A DNA stretch of 64,000 nucleotides from Microbacterium sp. CGR2 (lineage in GTDB: Bacteria > Actinomycetota > Actinomycetes > Actinomycetales > Microbacteriaceae), in contig NZ_RBHX01000001.1 of the NCBI RefSeq assembly GCF_003626735.1, forward strand, positions 682,001-746,000. The letters run 5' to 3'. A program made the position numbers and the translations under genes. Below the pieces are notes generated by a model, which worked only from the letters and a program-made list of their open reading frames with translations, did no database searches and had not been told where the DNA came from. Positions 48,175 through 57,360 of this stretch are shown here, piece by piece; position 1 is the stretch's first letter, and every line of letters starts with the position of its first letter.

Positions 48175-49623
48175 ATGTCACAAACTGGGCGGGTGACACT
48201 CGTCCTGGGATTGGACATCGGCAGCACGACGACGAAGGCTGCCCTCGTCGACGTGACCGATGCGGTGACCGTCGTGCGCGTCGCCCGTCGCCCGACCCCG
48301 ACGAGTGTGAACGAGCTCATCGAGACCGCCGCGGCGGTCTCGCGCGAGTGCCTCGCCGCCACGGGCGCGCCGGTCGCGGCTGTCGGCATCGCCTCGATGG
48401 CCGAGAGCGGCGCGGCCCTCGATGGCGAAGGTCGCCCCCTGACGACCTTGCTGCGGTGGAATCGCCCCGTCGACCGCGCCCACCTCGCCACCTTGCTGAC
48501 CGCGCACCCGTCGCTCCCGGTCGACACCGGAGTTCCCCCGACGACCAAGCCGGCCGCGGTCACCCTGATAGCCCTTCGTGACGAAGACCCCGAGATCCAC
48601 AACAGCATGCGCCACTGGGCAGGCGTCGCCGACCTCGTCGCTCATGCGCTCACGGGTGTGCGTGCGACCGATCACACCCTCGCAGCGCGGACCATGCTCG
48701 CCGGACGCGGAGACGCCTGGAACACCGAGATCGTCGAGAACCTGGGTCTGCGAGAGCACATGCTGCCGGCACTGCGCGCGCCGGGCGAACGCGTCGGCCA
48801 CACGTCGGCGGAGGCCACCACCTTCGGCCTCGGCCCGGGAACGCCCGTCTACGTCGCCGGCCACGACCACACGGTCGGAGCATGGGCGGCAGGCGCACGT
48901 GGTCCAGGAGACGCCGCGGATTCCCTCGGCACATCCGAGGCGATCGTGCGCATCACCGATGCCGTCGACATCGCGCGGGCGGTCGCGGAGGGCTACTCCG
49001 TCGGCAGCACCGTGGACGGGAGGGGCACGACCATCCTCGGGGGCTCCCCCGCGTGCGGCGCCCTGCTCGCCGAGTGGGACACCGAGCATCCCGCCGATCA
49101 CCTGACCCAGCGACTCGCGGCTCTCACACCCGAGTCGTGGTCGGCCTCGTCGATGATCGTGCTGCCGTACCCATCCGGGCGACAGTGCCCGGCGCCTCAG
49201 CCGCACGCGTGGCTACAGGTCTTCGGAACGGGCGACGCCGAGGAGCGGACCCGCGGGGTGCTGCAATCGCTCGTCGCACACGCCCGGTGGATGCGAGAGA
49301 CGGCGGATGCACTGGCCGGCTCACCCACTGCTTCACTCACCTTGATCGGTTCGCTCGCTCTGCACGTCCCGGTCTGGGCGCCGCTCGCTGCGGCATCCGT
49401 CCCCTCCGCGTTCCGGTGCACGACCGGCGAGCCCGTCGCTGCCGGCGCCGCCCTGCTCGCCGGGGTTCGGGAAGGCATCGCATCGCCCGACGCCTCGATC
49501 CTTCCGCGCGGCACGGTGCGCCCGCTCCACACGCCCGACGGCGATGGCGACCATCGACGGTTCCTCGCGGCCGTCACCAGCCAACTCGTCACGACACACG
49601 TCACGTCACAAGGAGAACCATGA
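48175..49623 (+). CDS. FGGY family carbohydrate kinase
   Basis: An ASKHA sugar kinase of about 480 residues. LVLGLDIGSTTTKAALVDV is the phosphate-1 loop; VYVAGHDHTVGAWAAG and SLGTSEAIVRITDA are the central sugar- and ATP-binding segments, and GEPVAAGAALLAGVREG the C-terminal adenosine region. Either ATG 48175 or GTG 48193 (VTLVLGLD) may be the start; the latter begins exactly at the conserved domain. The stop overlaps the aldolase gene. Substrate unknown; a ketose phosphorylated for the following aldolase is a reasonable inference. Confidence 0.8.
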   Translation: MSQTGRVTLVLGLDIGSTTTKAALVDVTDAVTVVRVARRPTPTSVNELIETAAAVSRECLAATGAPVAAVGIASMAESGAALDGEGRPLTTLLRWNRPVDRAHLATLLTAHPSLPVDTGVPPTTKPAAVTLIALRDEDPEIHNSMRHWAGVADLVAHALTGVRATDHTLAARTMLAGRGDAWNTEIVENLGLREHMLPALRAPGERVGHTSAEATTFGLGPGTPVYVAGHDHTVGAWAAGARGPGDAADSLGTSEAIVRITDAVDIARAVAEGYSVGSTVDGRGTTILGGSPACGALLAEWDTEHPADHLTQRLAALTPESWSASSMIVLPYPSGRQCPAPQPHAWLQVFGTGDAEERTRGVLQSLVAHARWMRETADALAGSPTASLTLIGSLALHVPVWAPLAAASVPSAFRCTTGEPVAAGAALLAGVREGIASPDASILPRGTVRPLHTPDGDGDHRRFLAAVTSQLVTTHVTSQGEP

Positions 49624-50483
49624 CAACGCTCGATGCCATCGCCCGCCCCTCCGGCGCCTTCGCCATGGTCGCCATGGACCAACGCGAGAGCCTCCGGCAC
49701 ATGTTCGACGTGGCGGGACACGGCCGCCCGGCTGACGAGGTGCTCATCGACTTCAAGGTGGCGGTCGCCGAGGAACTCGCGCCCCACGCGTCCGGCTTCC
49801 TCGCTGATCGACGGTTCGGTTTCGACCGTGTGCGCGCGGCAGTTCCCGACTCGACCGGTCTGATCCTGGCCGTCGACGCGCTGGAGCAGGCCGACGGCGG
49901 GCCCGTCGAAGACACCGGACTCGACTTCGACGCCCTGAGCGACCTTCCCGATCAGGTCGACGCCCTCAAACTCCTGCTCATCTGGCGGCGCGACGCACGG
50001 CGCGACGACCGCGTGGCTCTCGCTGCGCGATTCGTCGAGGCGGCGCGTGAGCGGGGAGTGCTCTCCGTGCTGGAGCCCGTCGTTCGCGCCGCCCCCGGCG
50101 AGACGGGCTTCGACCCGGATGCCGCGATCCGTGAGGCTGCGCGCGAGCTCTCGGCGCTGTATCCGGATCTCTACAAGGCGCAGGTCCCGTTGACGGGCAC
50201 CGGCGTCGAGGCCGAGCAGCGCGCCGCGAGCGCCGCGCTGAACGAATGCATGACCGGACCGTGGGTGGTGCTGTCGCAGGGCGTGGAGCGGGAGCGATTC
50301 GCGGATGCCGTGCGCGCCGCGTGCCTCGAGGGAGCGAGCGGCTTCCTCGCCGGACGAGCCTTGTGGAGCGATGTCGTCGGCAACTCCGACGTACGCGGCG
50401 AGTTGCGGGCGCGTTCGGTCGACCGGCTCACCGCGCTCGCGGAGATCGTCGACACCCACGCCCGTCCCTGGCAAGACGCATGA
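49620..50483 (+). CDS. YihT/LacD-like class I aldolase
   Basis: A 287-residue aldolase with clear resemblance to sulfofructose-1-phosphate aldolase YihT: SGAFAMVAMDQRESLRHMF, ALKLLLIWRRD, LEPVVRAAP, PWVVLSQGV and GASGFLAGRALW. Lys186 in YPDLYKAQVPL matches the Schiff-base lysine. YihT makes dihydroxyacetone phosphate and sulfolactaldehyde; LacD relatives cleave tagatose bisphosphate. No sulfoquinovosidase, sulfoquinovose isomerase or sulfolactaldehyde reductase is nearby, so the true substrate may be a different ketose phosphate. Overlaps both neighbours (ATGA). Confidence 0.78.
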   Translation: MTTLDAIARPSGAFAMVAMDQRESLRHMFDVAGHGRPADEVLIDFKVAVAEELAPHASGFLADRRFGFDRVRAAVPDSTGLILAVDALEQADGGPVEDTGLDFDALSDLPDQVDALKLLLIWRRDARRDDRVALAARFVEAARERGVLSVLEPVVRAAPGETGFDPDAAIREAARELSALYPDLYKAQVPLTGTGVEAEQRAASAALNECMTGPWVVLSQGVERERFADAVRAACLEGASGFLAGRALWSDVVGNSDVRGELRARSVDRLTALAEIVDTHARPWQDA

Positions 50484-51121
50484 GCACGCGCGTCGGCGTC
50501 CTGCACACCGTCCCTGCGCTCGTGCCCGTGTTCCACGGACTGCTGGCCTCGGAGCGGGAGGACACGGAGGTCGTTCACATCGCCGACCCGACGCTCCTGT
50601 CGCGGGCGGTCGCCGCCGGCATCACGGCAGACGTCGAGGCCGACCTTCGGGTGCACCTCGCCGCGCTGCGAGACGCCGGAGCAGCCGCGGTGCTCGTGAC
50701 CTGCTCGTCCATCGGCGAGGCGGCGGTGGATGCCGCGGCCGCGGTCGGGGTACGACTGGTGCGTGTCGACGCGGCGATGGCGCGCGCAGCCGTCGAGCGG
50801 GCCTCGGCCGGCTCTGGGCGCATCCTCGTGCTGGCCACCCTGCCGGCCACACTCGGTCCGACCGGCCGGCTGGTGCAGGCCGAGGCTGTCGCCGGAGAAG
50901 GCATCGAGGTCACCGCCGTGGTGGTCGAGGATGCTGCCGCCGCCCGCGCAGCGGGAGACCTCGCGCAGCACGATCGACTCATCGCCGAGGCCATCGAGAA
51001 GGCAGGTGACGTCGACGTGATCGTGCTCGCTCAGGCCTCCATGGCGACGGGCGCCGGGGGCGACGCCCGGGTGCTCACGTCTCCCGAGTCCGGCACCGCG
51101 GACTTCCTGCGAACGGTGTGA
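50480..51121 (+). CDS. Asp/Glu/hydantoin racemase superfamily protein
   Basis: A 213-residue protein; ATG 50480 overlaps the aldolase stop. VLVTCSSIGEAAVDAAAAVG holds the first catalytic-type Cys of the family and RILVLATLPATLGPTGRLVQ follows. The second Cys of true racemases is not evident (VIVLAQASMATGAG, then TSPESGTADF), so a classical two-base racemase is unlikely; such relatives often act as isomerases or lyases. Its place in the kinase-aldolase operon suggests a step in acid-sugar use. It converges with the GH84 gene with three bases between stops. Confidence 0.72.
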   Translation: MSTRVGVLHTVPALVPVFHGLLASEREDTEVVHIADPTLLSRAVAAGITADVEADLRVHLAALRDAGAAAVLVTCSSIGEAAVDAAAAVGVRLVRVDAAMARAAVERASAGSGRILVLATLPATLGPTGRLVQAEAVAGEGIEVTAVVVEDAAAARAAGDLAQHDRLIAEAIEKAGDVDVIVLAQASMATGAGGDARVLTSPESGTADFLRTV

Positions 51122-51124
51122 GCG

Positions 51125-52675
51125 TCAGCCGCGGTCGAGCACCGCACGCACGAAGGCGGGGATGACGTCTGTCGCGACTTTCGCGGCGTGCTCCTCGGCC
51201 CGGATGAGCGCCGCTTCCACGGCGGCAGCATCCGCCCCGGGCAGCCTCTCCCACAGGTCGAGTGCGCGGAGTCCGGCATCCGCCATGTCTTGCGCGGCTC
51301 GCAGCCACGGTGCGAGCGACCGTGCCGGCTCCTCCTCGGACAGGTGCGGATTCTGCCACTCGCCGAGCCGCCGCCGCAGCTCCACGGCCGCACCGGCAGA
51401 ACCCGCCAGAACTTCTTCCGTCGACGCGGCGAGCGCGGCATCCATCGGCGCAGACGGAGGCCACGACGACAGCGTTCGCACGAGCGGCGCGAGCTGCGCG
51501 GCCTGCGCGTCCGCGACCAGCGGCAGAGCTGACACCGCACTTCGCGACGGCGAGTACCCCTCGGGGTTCCAGGCCCAGTCCGCGAACGCGGCGATACCGA
51601 AGCCTCCGGGCGCGTACTCGACCATCGGGTTCGTCCATGCGCCGCGGAGCCCCGATCCGGCGACGTCCGCCGCCCGGCCGGTGAGCGGCCCGAGGAACGC
51701 GCGCCCGCGGTCGAAGTCGTTCACCGGGAAGTTGTCCCAGAGCACGATCCGATCGCCGAAGACCTCCGCCGCGGCGTCGATGTCGTCACGAGAGATGTCG
51801 CCGACCACGATGTCACGGCCCGTCCACCACACGAGCACCCCGTCCGGCAGGCCGGAGGCGAAGGCGGTGCGGTAGTCCGACGCCTGCACGCCCGCGTAGT
51901 CCATCGGAACCACCAGCAGATCGCCACCGAGACTCTGGCCCACCGACTCCGCGAACCGGCGGATCGTCAGCGCGTGAGCCTCCCCGAGTCCCGCACCGTG
52001 GTCGCCGAATCGGTCTCGATCGGCGGCGTTCGTCGGGGCGGGCGGGACGTCGTCGAACAGCAGGGCGACATCGGGAATCCCGGCATCGAGCAGCTGAGTC
52101 GCCTTGGCGGCGAGACGGTCGTGTTCGGCGTCGTCGGAGAACACCATCGACCCCGCCGGATGCAGCGCGATGACGACGTCGACCCCCTCATCCCGGCCGA
52201 CCCTGGCCAGCTCGACGAGCCGCGCCAGGTCGTCGTCCGGATACGGCTCCCGCCAGCGTTCGCGATGATACGGGTCGTCTTTGGGTGCGTAGACGTAGGA
52301 GTTGAGCTTCAGTCGCCCGGCGAGGCGCAGGGCAGCGAGTCGCTCGTCGTGCGACCACGGTTCACCGTAGAAGCCCTCGATGATGCCTCGACGCGGGAGC
52401 GTGGGCGAATCCTCGATCCGCACGGTCGGCACGCGCCCTTCGGCGTCGGCGAGCTGCGCGAGGGTGGCCCGCGCGTGCCGAAACCCGCGGTCGGCCGAGG
52501 CGTCGATGGCGACACCCGAAGCATCGACGTCGAGGCGGTACCCCTCGGGCGGGATCGTGTCATCCACGCGCTCGGTGATCGTGAGGTCGACGAGCGGGTG
52601 ACGCGCTTCACCTCCGGAGAGGAGACGGGGAAGCGGGAGCAGGGCGAGGTGATGGATCACGGCATCGGCGTGCAT
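51125..52675 (-). CDS. beta-N-acetylglucosaminidase, GH84
   Basis: A 516-residue protein without signal peptide. Residues 1-90 are the family's N-terminal beta-domain; PTLPRRGIIEGFYGEPWSHDER opens the catalytic barrel, and Asp208-Asp209 in LLFDDVPPAP match the pair used in substrate-assisted catalysis by O-GlcNAcase-type enzymes. It should remove terminal beta-GlcNAc in the cytoplasm. TAACGT on the minus strand (52687-52682) lies six bases before the ATG. The C-terminal region from about residue 390 is helical. Confidence 0.87.
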   Translation of the reverse strand: MHADAVIHHLALLPLPRLLSGGEARHPLVDLTITERVDDTIPPEGYRLDVDASGVAIDASADRGFRHARATLAQLADAEGRVPTVRIEDSPTLPRRGIIEGFYGEPWSHDERLAALRLAGRLKLNSYVYAPKDDPYHRERWREPYPDDDLARLVELARVGRDEGVDVVIALHPAGSMVFSDDAEHDRLAAKATQLLDAGIPDVALLFDDVPPAPTNAADRDRFGDHGAGLGEAHALTIRRFAESVGQSLGGDLLVVPMDYAGVQASDYRTAFASGLPDGVLVWWTGRDIVVGDISRDDIDAAAEVFGDRIVLWDNFPVNDFDRGRAFLGPLTGRAADVAGSGLRGAWTNPMVEYAPGGFGIAAFADWAWNPEGYSPSRSAVSALPLVADAQAAQLAPLVRTLSSWPPSAPMDAALAASTEEVLAGSAGAAVELRRRLGEWQNPHLSEEEPARSLAPWLRAAQDMADAGLRALDLWERLPGADAAAVEAALIRAEEHAAKVATDVIPAFVRAVLDRG

Positions 52676-52681
52676 GTGGGA

Positions 52682-52698
52682 ACGTTATCACATAGAAT
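52682..52698. promoter_or_regulatory. face-to-face -10 boxes of divergent leaderless genes
   Basis: TAACGT (minus, 52687-52682) is six bases before the GH84 ATG, and TAGAAT (plus, 52693-52698) is seven bases before the ATG at 52706. Only five bases separate the boxes, and the two start codons are 30 bases apart, so the two promoters cannot be fully occupied at once. Confidence 0.65.
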
Positions 52699-52705
52699 TC
52701 TGGAC

Positions 52706-54487
52706 ATGGAAGCCGCCCCCTCGATGACGAGTGACACCGACCGGCGAACGATTCGCGGAGCCGACTACACCCTCTCCTGGCGCATCGGCGCCCGCGGGCT
52801 GGTGCGCTCCCCGTACTTCGAGTTCGCAGACGGGCAGGGCGCGCGCTGGATGCGATTGAGCGCACTGTCCAGCATCCACACCCGCGCGGCCAGGGATGAG
52901 GCCATGCGGGTCTTCGAACCGGAAGTGCGCGAAGAACCCGACGCTGTCATCGTGACGGTCCGCACGGAGTCGAGCGCCTGGCGGGACCGGATCCTCGAGA
53001 TCCGCTGCACCCGCGAGGGCATCGAGGTGACGCTCGAGGCCGAGGGCGAGGGCGACCTCACCGATGTCACGCTGCTCGGCGGCGACGGCATCCTCCCCAC
53101 CGGCGCGAGCGGCACGTTCCGCTCCGGGTTCGATGCGCAGTCGCTGTCGGTGCCCAGCCCGACCGAGCCCGTCGCGTTCATCCGGCCGATCTGGTCGGCC
53201 GCGTCGGTCGGGGTCGTGGGGGACGCGGATCCCGGGCGGCTCAACGGCATCTTCTCACCGCCGCCGCTCGCTCTGGCCTTCGGCCGAAGCCCCGCCACCG
53301 ACCCGTTCACCCCGGGAGACGGTCCATGGCTGGCGAGTTGGCTGCGCGACGCGGTCCAGCGCCTCACGTTCACGATGATGCGTTTCGACCCGGTCGACGA
53401 CGGCGCCCTGCTGCGCCTGACCTACGACGGGCACACGACCGTCTCGGGCCGGTGGCGTTCGCCGACGGTGGTGATCCGCCCGACTGCCACGCCGACCGAC
53501 GCGCTTCTCGAATATCGCGCCGACCTCATCCGGCACGGATTCGCCCCGGAAGACCCCATCCATACCCAACGTTGGTGGCTGGAACCGATCTTCTGCGGCT
53601 GGGGAGCCCAGGTCGCGCGCGGCGGTGAACCGGCGCCGGAGCTCTGTCGTCAGGAGATCTACGACGAGTTCCTCGAAACGCTGGACGCCGCCGCGCTCGA
53701 CCCCGGAACCATCGTCATCGACGATCGCTGGCAGGCGGAGTACGGCACGGCCGAGCCCGACACCGAGGCATGGCCCGACATGCGGGGATGGATCGACCGC
53801 CAGCACGCCGCCGGGCGCAAGGTCCTGCTGTGGTGGAAGGCCTGGGACCCCGCCGGGCTCCCGCCAGAAGAATGCATCACGGATGCTGCGGGGCGACCGG
53901 TCGCCGTCGATCCCGGCAGCCCTGCGTACACGGCTCGCCTCGCGCGGATCGTGGAGCACCTCCTCTCGCCGGACGGGATGGACGCCGACGGGTTCAAGGT
54001 CGATTTCACCCAGCGCACCCCGAGCGGAATGACGATGAGGTCAGCGCCGGACAGCGACGGGCCGTGGGGCATCGCGGCCCTGCACCGACTCGTCGCACAC
54101 ATCCATGACACCGCGACCCGCATCAAGCCGGACGCCCTGGTCATCACGCACACCGTGCATCCGTCGTTCGGCGCCATCGCGGGCATGATCCGCACCAACG
54201 ACGTGCTCGAACATGACACCGCAGGCCGGCCGGTGTCCGTGGCAGCGCAGTTGCGCGCTCGGCACGAGATCGTCGCCGCGGTGCTGCCGCAGCATCCTGT
54301 CGACACCGACCAGTGGCCGATGCCGAGCCGCGACGAGTGGCTCGACTACGCGCGGGCTCAGGGTGGTTTCGGCGTCCCGGCTCTGTACTACCTGGAGCGG
54401 GTGGGCGAAACCGACGAGCCGATCGACATCGAGCATCTCGCCGAGATCGGACGCGTCTGGGAGCGCTATCGAGAGACCCTCGCGTGA
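52706..54487 (+). CDS. glycoside hydrolase with clan D-like barrel, family unassigned
   Basis: A 593-residue cytoplasmic protein. Residues 1-270 are beta-rich; the barrel shows IVIDDRWQAEYG, GRKVLLWWKAWDP and DGFKVDFTQRT, a pattern like the nucleophile strand of GH36/GH27 alpha-galactosidases (KxD), with RTNDVLEHD as possible acid/base region. I cannot assign a family; GH31 is a weaker alternative. TAGAAT lies seven bases before the ATG. First of four tightly linked genes (hydrolase, double metallo-beta-lactamase, LacI, kinase), the next starting in a GTGA overlap. Confidence 0.7.
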   Translation: MEAAPSMTSDTDRRTIRGADYTLSWRIGARGLVRSPYFEFADGQGARWMRLSALSSIHTRAARDEAMRVFEPEVREEPDAVIVTVRTESSAWRDRILEIRCTREGIEVTLEAEGEGDLTDVTLLGGDGILPTGASGTFRSGFDAQSLSVPSPTEPVAFIRPIWSAASVGVVGDADPGRLNGIFSPPPLALAFGRSPATDPFTPGDGPWLASWLRDAVQRLTFTMMRFDPVDDGALLRLTYDGHTTVSGRWRSPTVVIRPTATPTDALLEYRADLIRHGFAPEDPIHTQRWWLEPIFCGWGAQVARGGEPAPELCRQEIYDEFLETLDAAALDPGTIVIDDRWQAEYGTAEPDTEAWPDMRGWIDRQHAAGRKVLLWWKAWDPAGLPPEECITDAAGRPVAVDPGSPAYTARLARIVEHLLSPDGMDADGFKVDFTQRTPSGMTMRSAPDSDGPWGIAALHRLVAHIHDTATRIKPDALVITHTVHPSFGAIAGMIRTNDVLEHDTAGRPVSVAAQLRARHEIVAAVLPQHPVDTDQWPMPSRDEWLDYARAQGGFGVPALYYLERVGETDEPIDIEHLAEIGRVWERYRETLA

Positions 54488-56331
54488 CCGCGACACAGAT
54501 CGCCCGAGGTGTGTGGCGCATCGACGACACGTGCCACGTCTATCTGCTGACCGACCCGGATGAACCGTTCGGTGCGCGCGACGCCGTAGCCATCGACTTC
54601 GGCGCCGGACGGGCATTGGAAGACCTCGACGGACTCGGCATCCGTCGGGTCACCGACGTCCTGATGACGCACCACCACCGCGATCAGGGGCAGGGGCTCC
54701 CGCTCGCGGTCGAGCACGGGGCGCGCATCCACGTGCCGCCGGTGGAGCGCGAACTGTTCGACCGGGTGGAGGAGATGTGGGAGGGGCGCTCCCTCGACAA
54801 TGACTACAACCTGCGTCAGGACCGCTTCTCGCTGCTCGAGTCCGTGCCGGTCCATGCGACCGTCCCGGAGTATCGGGAGCTCCTGGTCGGGCCGGTGCGA
54901 GTGCGCGTGGTCCCGACACCCGGTCACACGATCGGATCCGTCAGCTATCTGCTCGAGCGCGACGGCGAGGTGATCGCCTTCTCCGGCGACCTGATCTACG
55001 CCCCGGGCAAGGTGTGGTCCCTCGCGGCGACCCAGTGGTCGTACACGCAGAACGAGGGACCGGCGATGACGGCCCTCAGCGCGCGGATGCTGGCACGGGA
55101 AGGCGTCACGCGGTTGGCCCCGTCGCACGGCGAGGTCATGGGCGACGCGGTTCGAGCGCTCGACCTGCTGGCCGACACGATGCAGGAGTATGTCGACTCA
55201 CGGCGCTCCTATCCCTGGGATCTGATGGCGCGCCTCGACGATCCCTTCGTGCCGCTCACCGAGCATCTGCTCATGAACCGCACGTCGATGTCGTGCTCCT
55301 ATGTCGTGCTGTCCGAGAACGGCGAAGCGCTCATCGTCGACTACGGGTACGACATGACGACCGGCCTCGTCCCGGGCCAGGAACGCGCGAGTCGGCGGCC
55401 GTGGCTCGCGTCGCTGCCGGCGCTTCGGCGCGACCACGGCGTCACCCGCATCACCGTCGCGCTGCCCACGCACTATCACGACGATCACATCGCGGGGATG
55501 CCGCTGCTGCGCGACGTGGAGGGCACCGAGCTGTGGATTCCGGAGAACGTCGCGCCGACCATGGCGGACCCCTGGTTCGAAGACCTGCCGTGCCAGTGGT
55601 ACGACCCGATCGTCGCCGACCGGGTGCTCGCACTCGATGAACCGTTCACATGGAACGAGTACACCTTCACCGCCCACGCCCAGCCCGGACACACGCTCTA
55701 CGCGGTCGCGTACTCCTTGGAGATCGACGGCATCACCGTCATGTTCACCGGCGACCAGCAGGAGGGACTCGGCGGACGCGACGGGCGTCGCGACATCATG
55801 AACTATCAGTACCGGAACCTGTTCCGGTTGGGTGACTACGCGCAGAGCGCGGCGCTCTATCGCAGGATCGGGCCGGGGCTGATGGCGAGCGGGCACTGGG
55901 AGCCACGCCGCGTCGATGACGAGTACCTCGACTACCTGGCCGACTCGGGACGGACGGTGGATGACCTGCACGAACGCCTGCTGCCGCTCGCCGACGTGGG
56001 GATCGGCCCGGACGGGCAGGCCGCACGGCTCCTCCCCTACCGGCGTGCCGCGGTCGTCGACGAGCCCGCCGTCTATTCGGTGCGGCTGCGCAATCCGCTC
56101 GCGGAACATGCCGAAGCCCGAGTGTCGCTGGTGTTGCCAGTAGGCTGGCGCTCGTCCCGGCGCGAGATCGATCTTGCGCTCGGACCCCATGAGGAGGCCG
56201 ACGTGCAAGTGACTGTGACACCGACTTCCGCCGGGCGGCGACACCGCCTCGCGATCGACGTGACGATCGGGCACCTGCGTCTCGGTCAGCATGCGGAGGC
56301 TCTGCTCGACGTCACGGAAGCGCACTCGTGA
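54484..56331 (+). CDS. protein with two tandem metallo-beta-lactamase domains
   Basis: A 615-residue protein starting GTG in a GTGA overlap. Domain 1 (about residues 1-240) has MTHHHRDQGQG near residue 60, PGHTIGSVSYLL and AFSGDLIY; the last metal-binding residue of HxHxDH is Gln here. Domain 2 (about 270-510) has the full PTHYHDDHIAGM near residue 329, PGHTLYAVAYSLE and MFTGDQQEG. A C-terminal Ig-like region follows (VYSVRLRNPLAEHAEARVSLVLP). There is no signal peptide. The two domains may act as a lactonase-like or esterase-like pair; the substrate is unknown. The fusion is unusual. Confidence 0.75.
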   Translation: MTATQIARGVWRIDDTCHVYLLTDPDEPFGARDAVAIDFGAGRALEDLDGLGIRRVTDVLMTHHHRDQGQGLPLAVEHGARIHVPPVERELFDRVEEMWEGRSLDNDYNLRQDRFSLLESVPVHATVPEYRELLVGPVRVRVVPTPGHTIGSVSYLLERDGEVIAFSGDLIYAPGKVWSLAATQWSYTQNEGPAMTALSARMLAREGVTRLAPSHGEVMGDAVRALDLLADTMQEYVDSRRSYPWDLMARLDDPFVPLTEHLLMNRTSMSCSYVVLSENGEALIVDYGYDMTTGLVPGQERASRRPWLASLPALRRDHGVTRITVALPTHYHDDHIAGMPLLRDVEGTELWIPENVAPTMADPWFEDLPCQWYDPIVADRVLALDEPFTWNEYTFTAHAQPGHTLYAVAYSLEIDGITVMFTGDQQEGLGGRDGRRDIMNYQYRNLFRLGDYAQSAALYRRIGPGLMASGHWEPRRVDDEYLDYLADSGRTVDDLHERLLPLADVGIGPDGQAARLLPYRRAAVVDEPAVYSVRLRNPLAEHAEARVSLVLPVGWRSSRREIDLALGPHEEADVQVTVTPTSAGRRHRLAIDVTIGHLRLGQHAEALLDVTEAHS

Positions 56332-57356
56332 GCGACCGGCCGCGCCCGCCGATCGAGCGACCGACCATTCGAGAAGTCGCGCTCGCCGCGGGGGTCTCCC
56401 GTTCGACCGCCTCCCGCGCGCTGTCCGGCAACGGGTATGCCGCGCCGGAGGTGCGCGAGCGCGTGCGCGCCGTGGCGAAGGAGATCGGCTACGTCGTCGA
56501 CGTCACGGCCCGCAGCCTCAAGCAGCGCACCAGCCGATCGGTCGGTCTGCTCGTCTCCGACCTCCGCAACGTCTTCTACGCGGAGCTGGCGTCCGGCATC
56601 GGCGAAGAGGCCCGCGCGCACGGCCGCACCGTGGTGCTCGTCGACCTGCGCGGCAACAGCCCCGACGAGCTCGAGGCGGCCGAGACCCTCGTGGGTTCCC
56701 GGGTATCGGGTGTGATCGCGACGCCCGTCTCGGGTGAATTGAGCGCGTATCTGAGCCGCATCGGCGTGCCGCTCATCGAAGTGGACCGCCGGTTCGATGC
56801 CGAGGGCACTGATGCGGTCGTGGTCGACAACCGGGCGGCGGCGCGCGACACGACCCTGCGACTGCTCGACGCGGGGCACCGCCGCATCGCCCTGCTCATC
56901 GACGAGACCGAGTGGACGACGGGTGACGAGCGTCAGCGCGGGTACCTCGACGCGCTCGAAGCCCGAAAGGTGCGGTCCGACGAGACGCTCATCGTGCAGG
57001 CGGGCTGGGATGCCGAGGAGGCGAAGGCTGCGGCCCTCGCGATGCTCTCGCGTCCCGATCGCCCCACGGCGGTCTTCGCGGCGAACAACGTGCTGACCGA
57101 GGGGACCTGGCGCGCAGCATCCGATCTGGGTCTTCGCGTACCCGACGATGTCAGTGTCGTGGGCTTCGACGATGCTCCGTGGATGAGCATGGTGCAGCCC
57201 GGCATCTCCACCCGGCTGCAGAATGCCGGGGCCTTGGGCGCCACCGCGCTGCGCGCTCTGCTGGAGCGGATCGAGACGCCGGATGCACCCGTGCGCACGA
57301 TCGTGATGCCGACGCTCTTCCTCGACCGCGGATCGGTCGCCGCGCCCGCGGAGTGA
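56328..57356 (+). CDS. LacI family regulator within hydrolase operon
   Basis: A 342-residue repressor starting GTG in a GTGA overlap. PTIREVALAAGVSRSTASRALSGNGYAAPEVRERV is the headpiece, VVDVTARSLKQRTSRSVGLLVSD the hinge and start of the effector domain, and PTAVFAANNVLTEGTWRAA a later signature. As an in-operon regulator it likely represses its own operon, whose promoter faces that of the GH84 gene. Effector unknown. Confidence 0.88.
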   Translation: MSDRPRPPIERPTIREVALAAGVSRSTASRALSGNGYAAPEVRERVRAVAKEIGYVVDVTARSLKQRTSRSVGLLVSDLRNVFYAELASGIGEEARAHGRTVVLVDLRGNSPDELEAAETLVGSRVSGVIATPVSGELSAYLSRIGVPLIEVDRRFDAEGTDAVVVDNRAAARDTTLRLLDAGHRRIALLIDETEWTTGDERQRGYLDALEARKVRSDETLIVQAGWDAEEAKAAALAMLSRPDRPTAVFAANNVLTEGTWRAASDLGLRVPDDVSVVGFDDAPWMSMVQPGISTRLQNAGALGATALRALLERIETPDAPVRTIVMPTLFLDRGSVAAPAE

Positions 57357-57360
57357 TCTC

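Noticed and set aside
49620..50483. Calling the cluster a sulfoquinovose (sulfo-EMP) pathway
   Set aside because: Only the aldolase resembles that pathway; no sulfoquinovosidase, isomerase or sulfolactaldehyde reductase is present.
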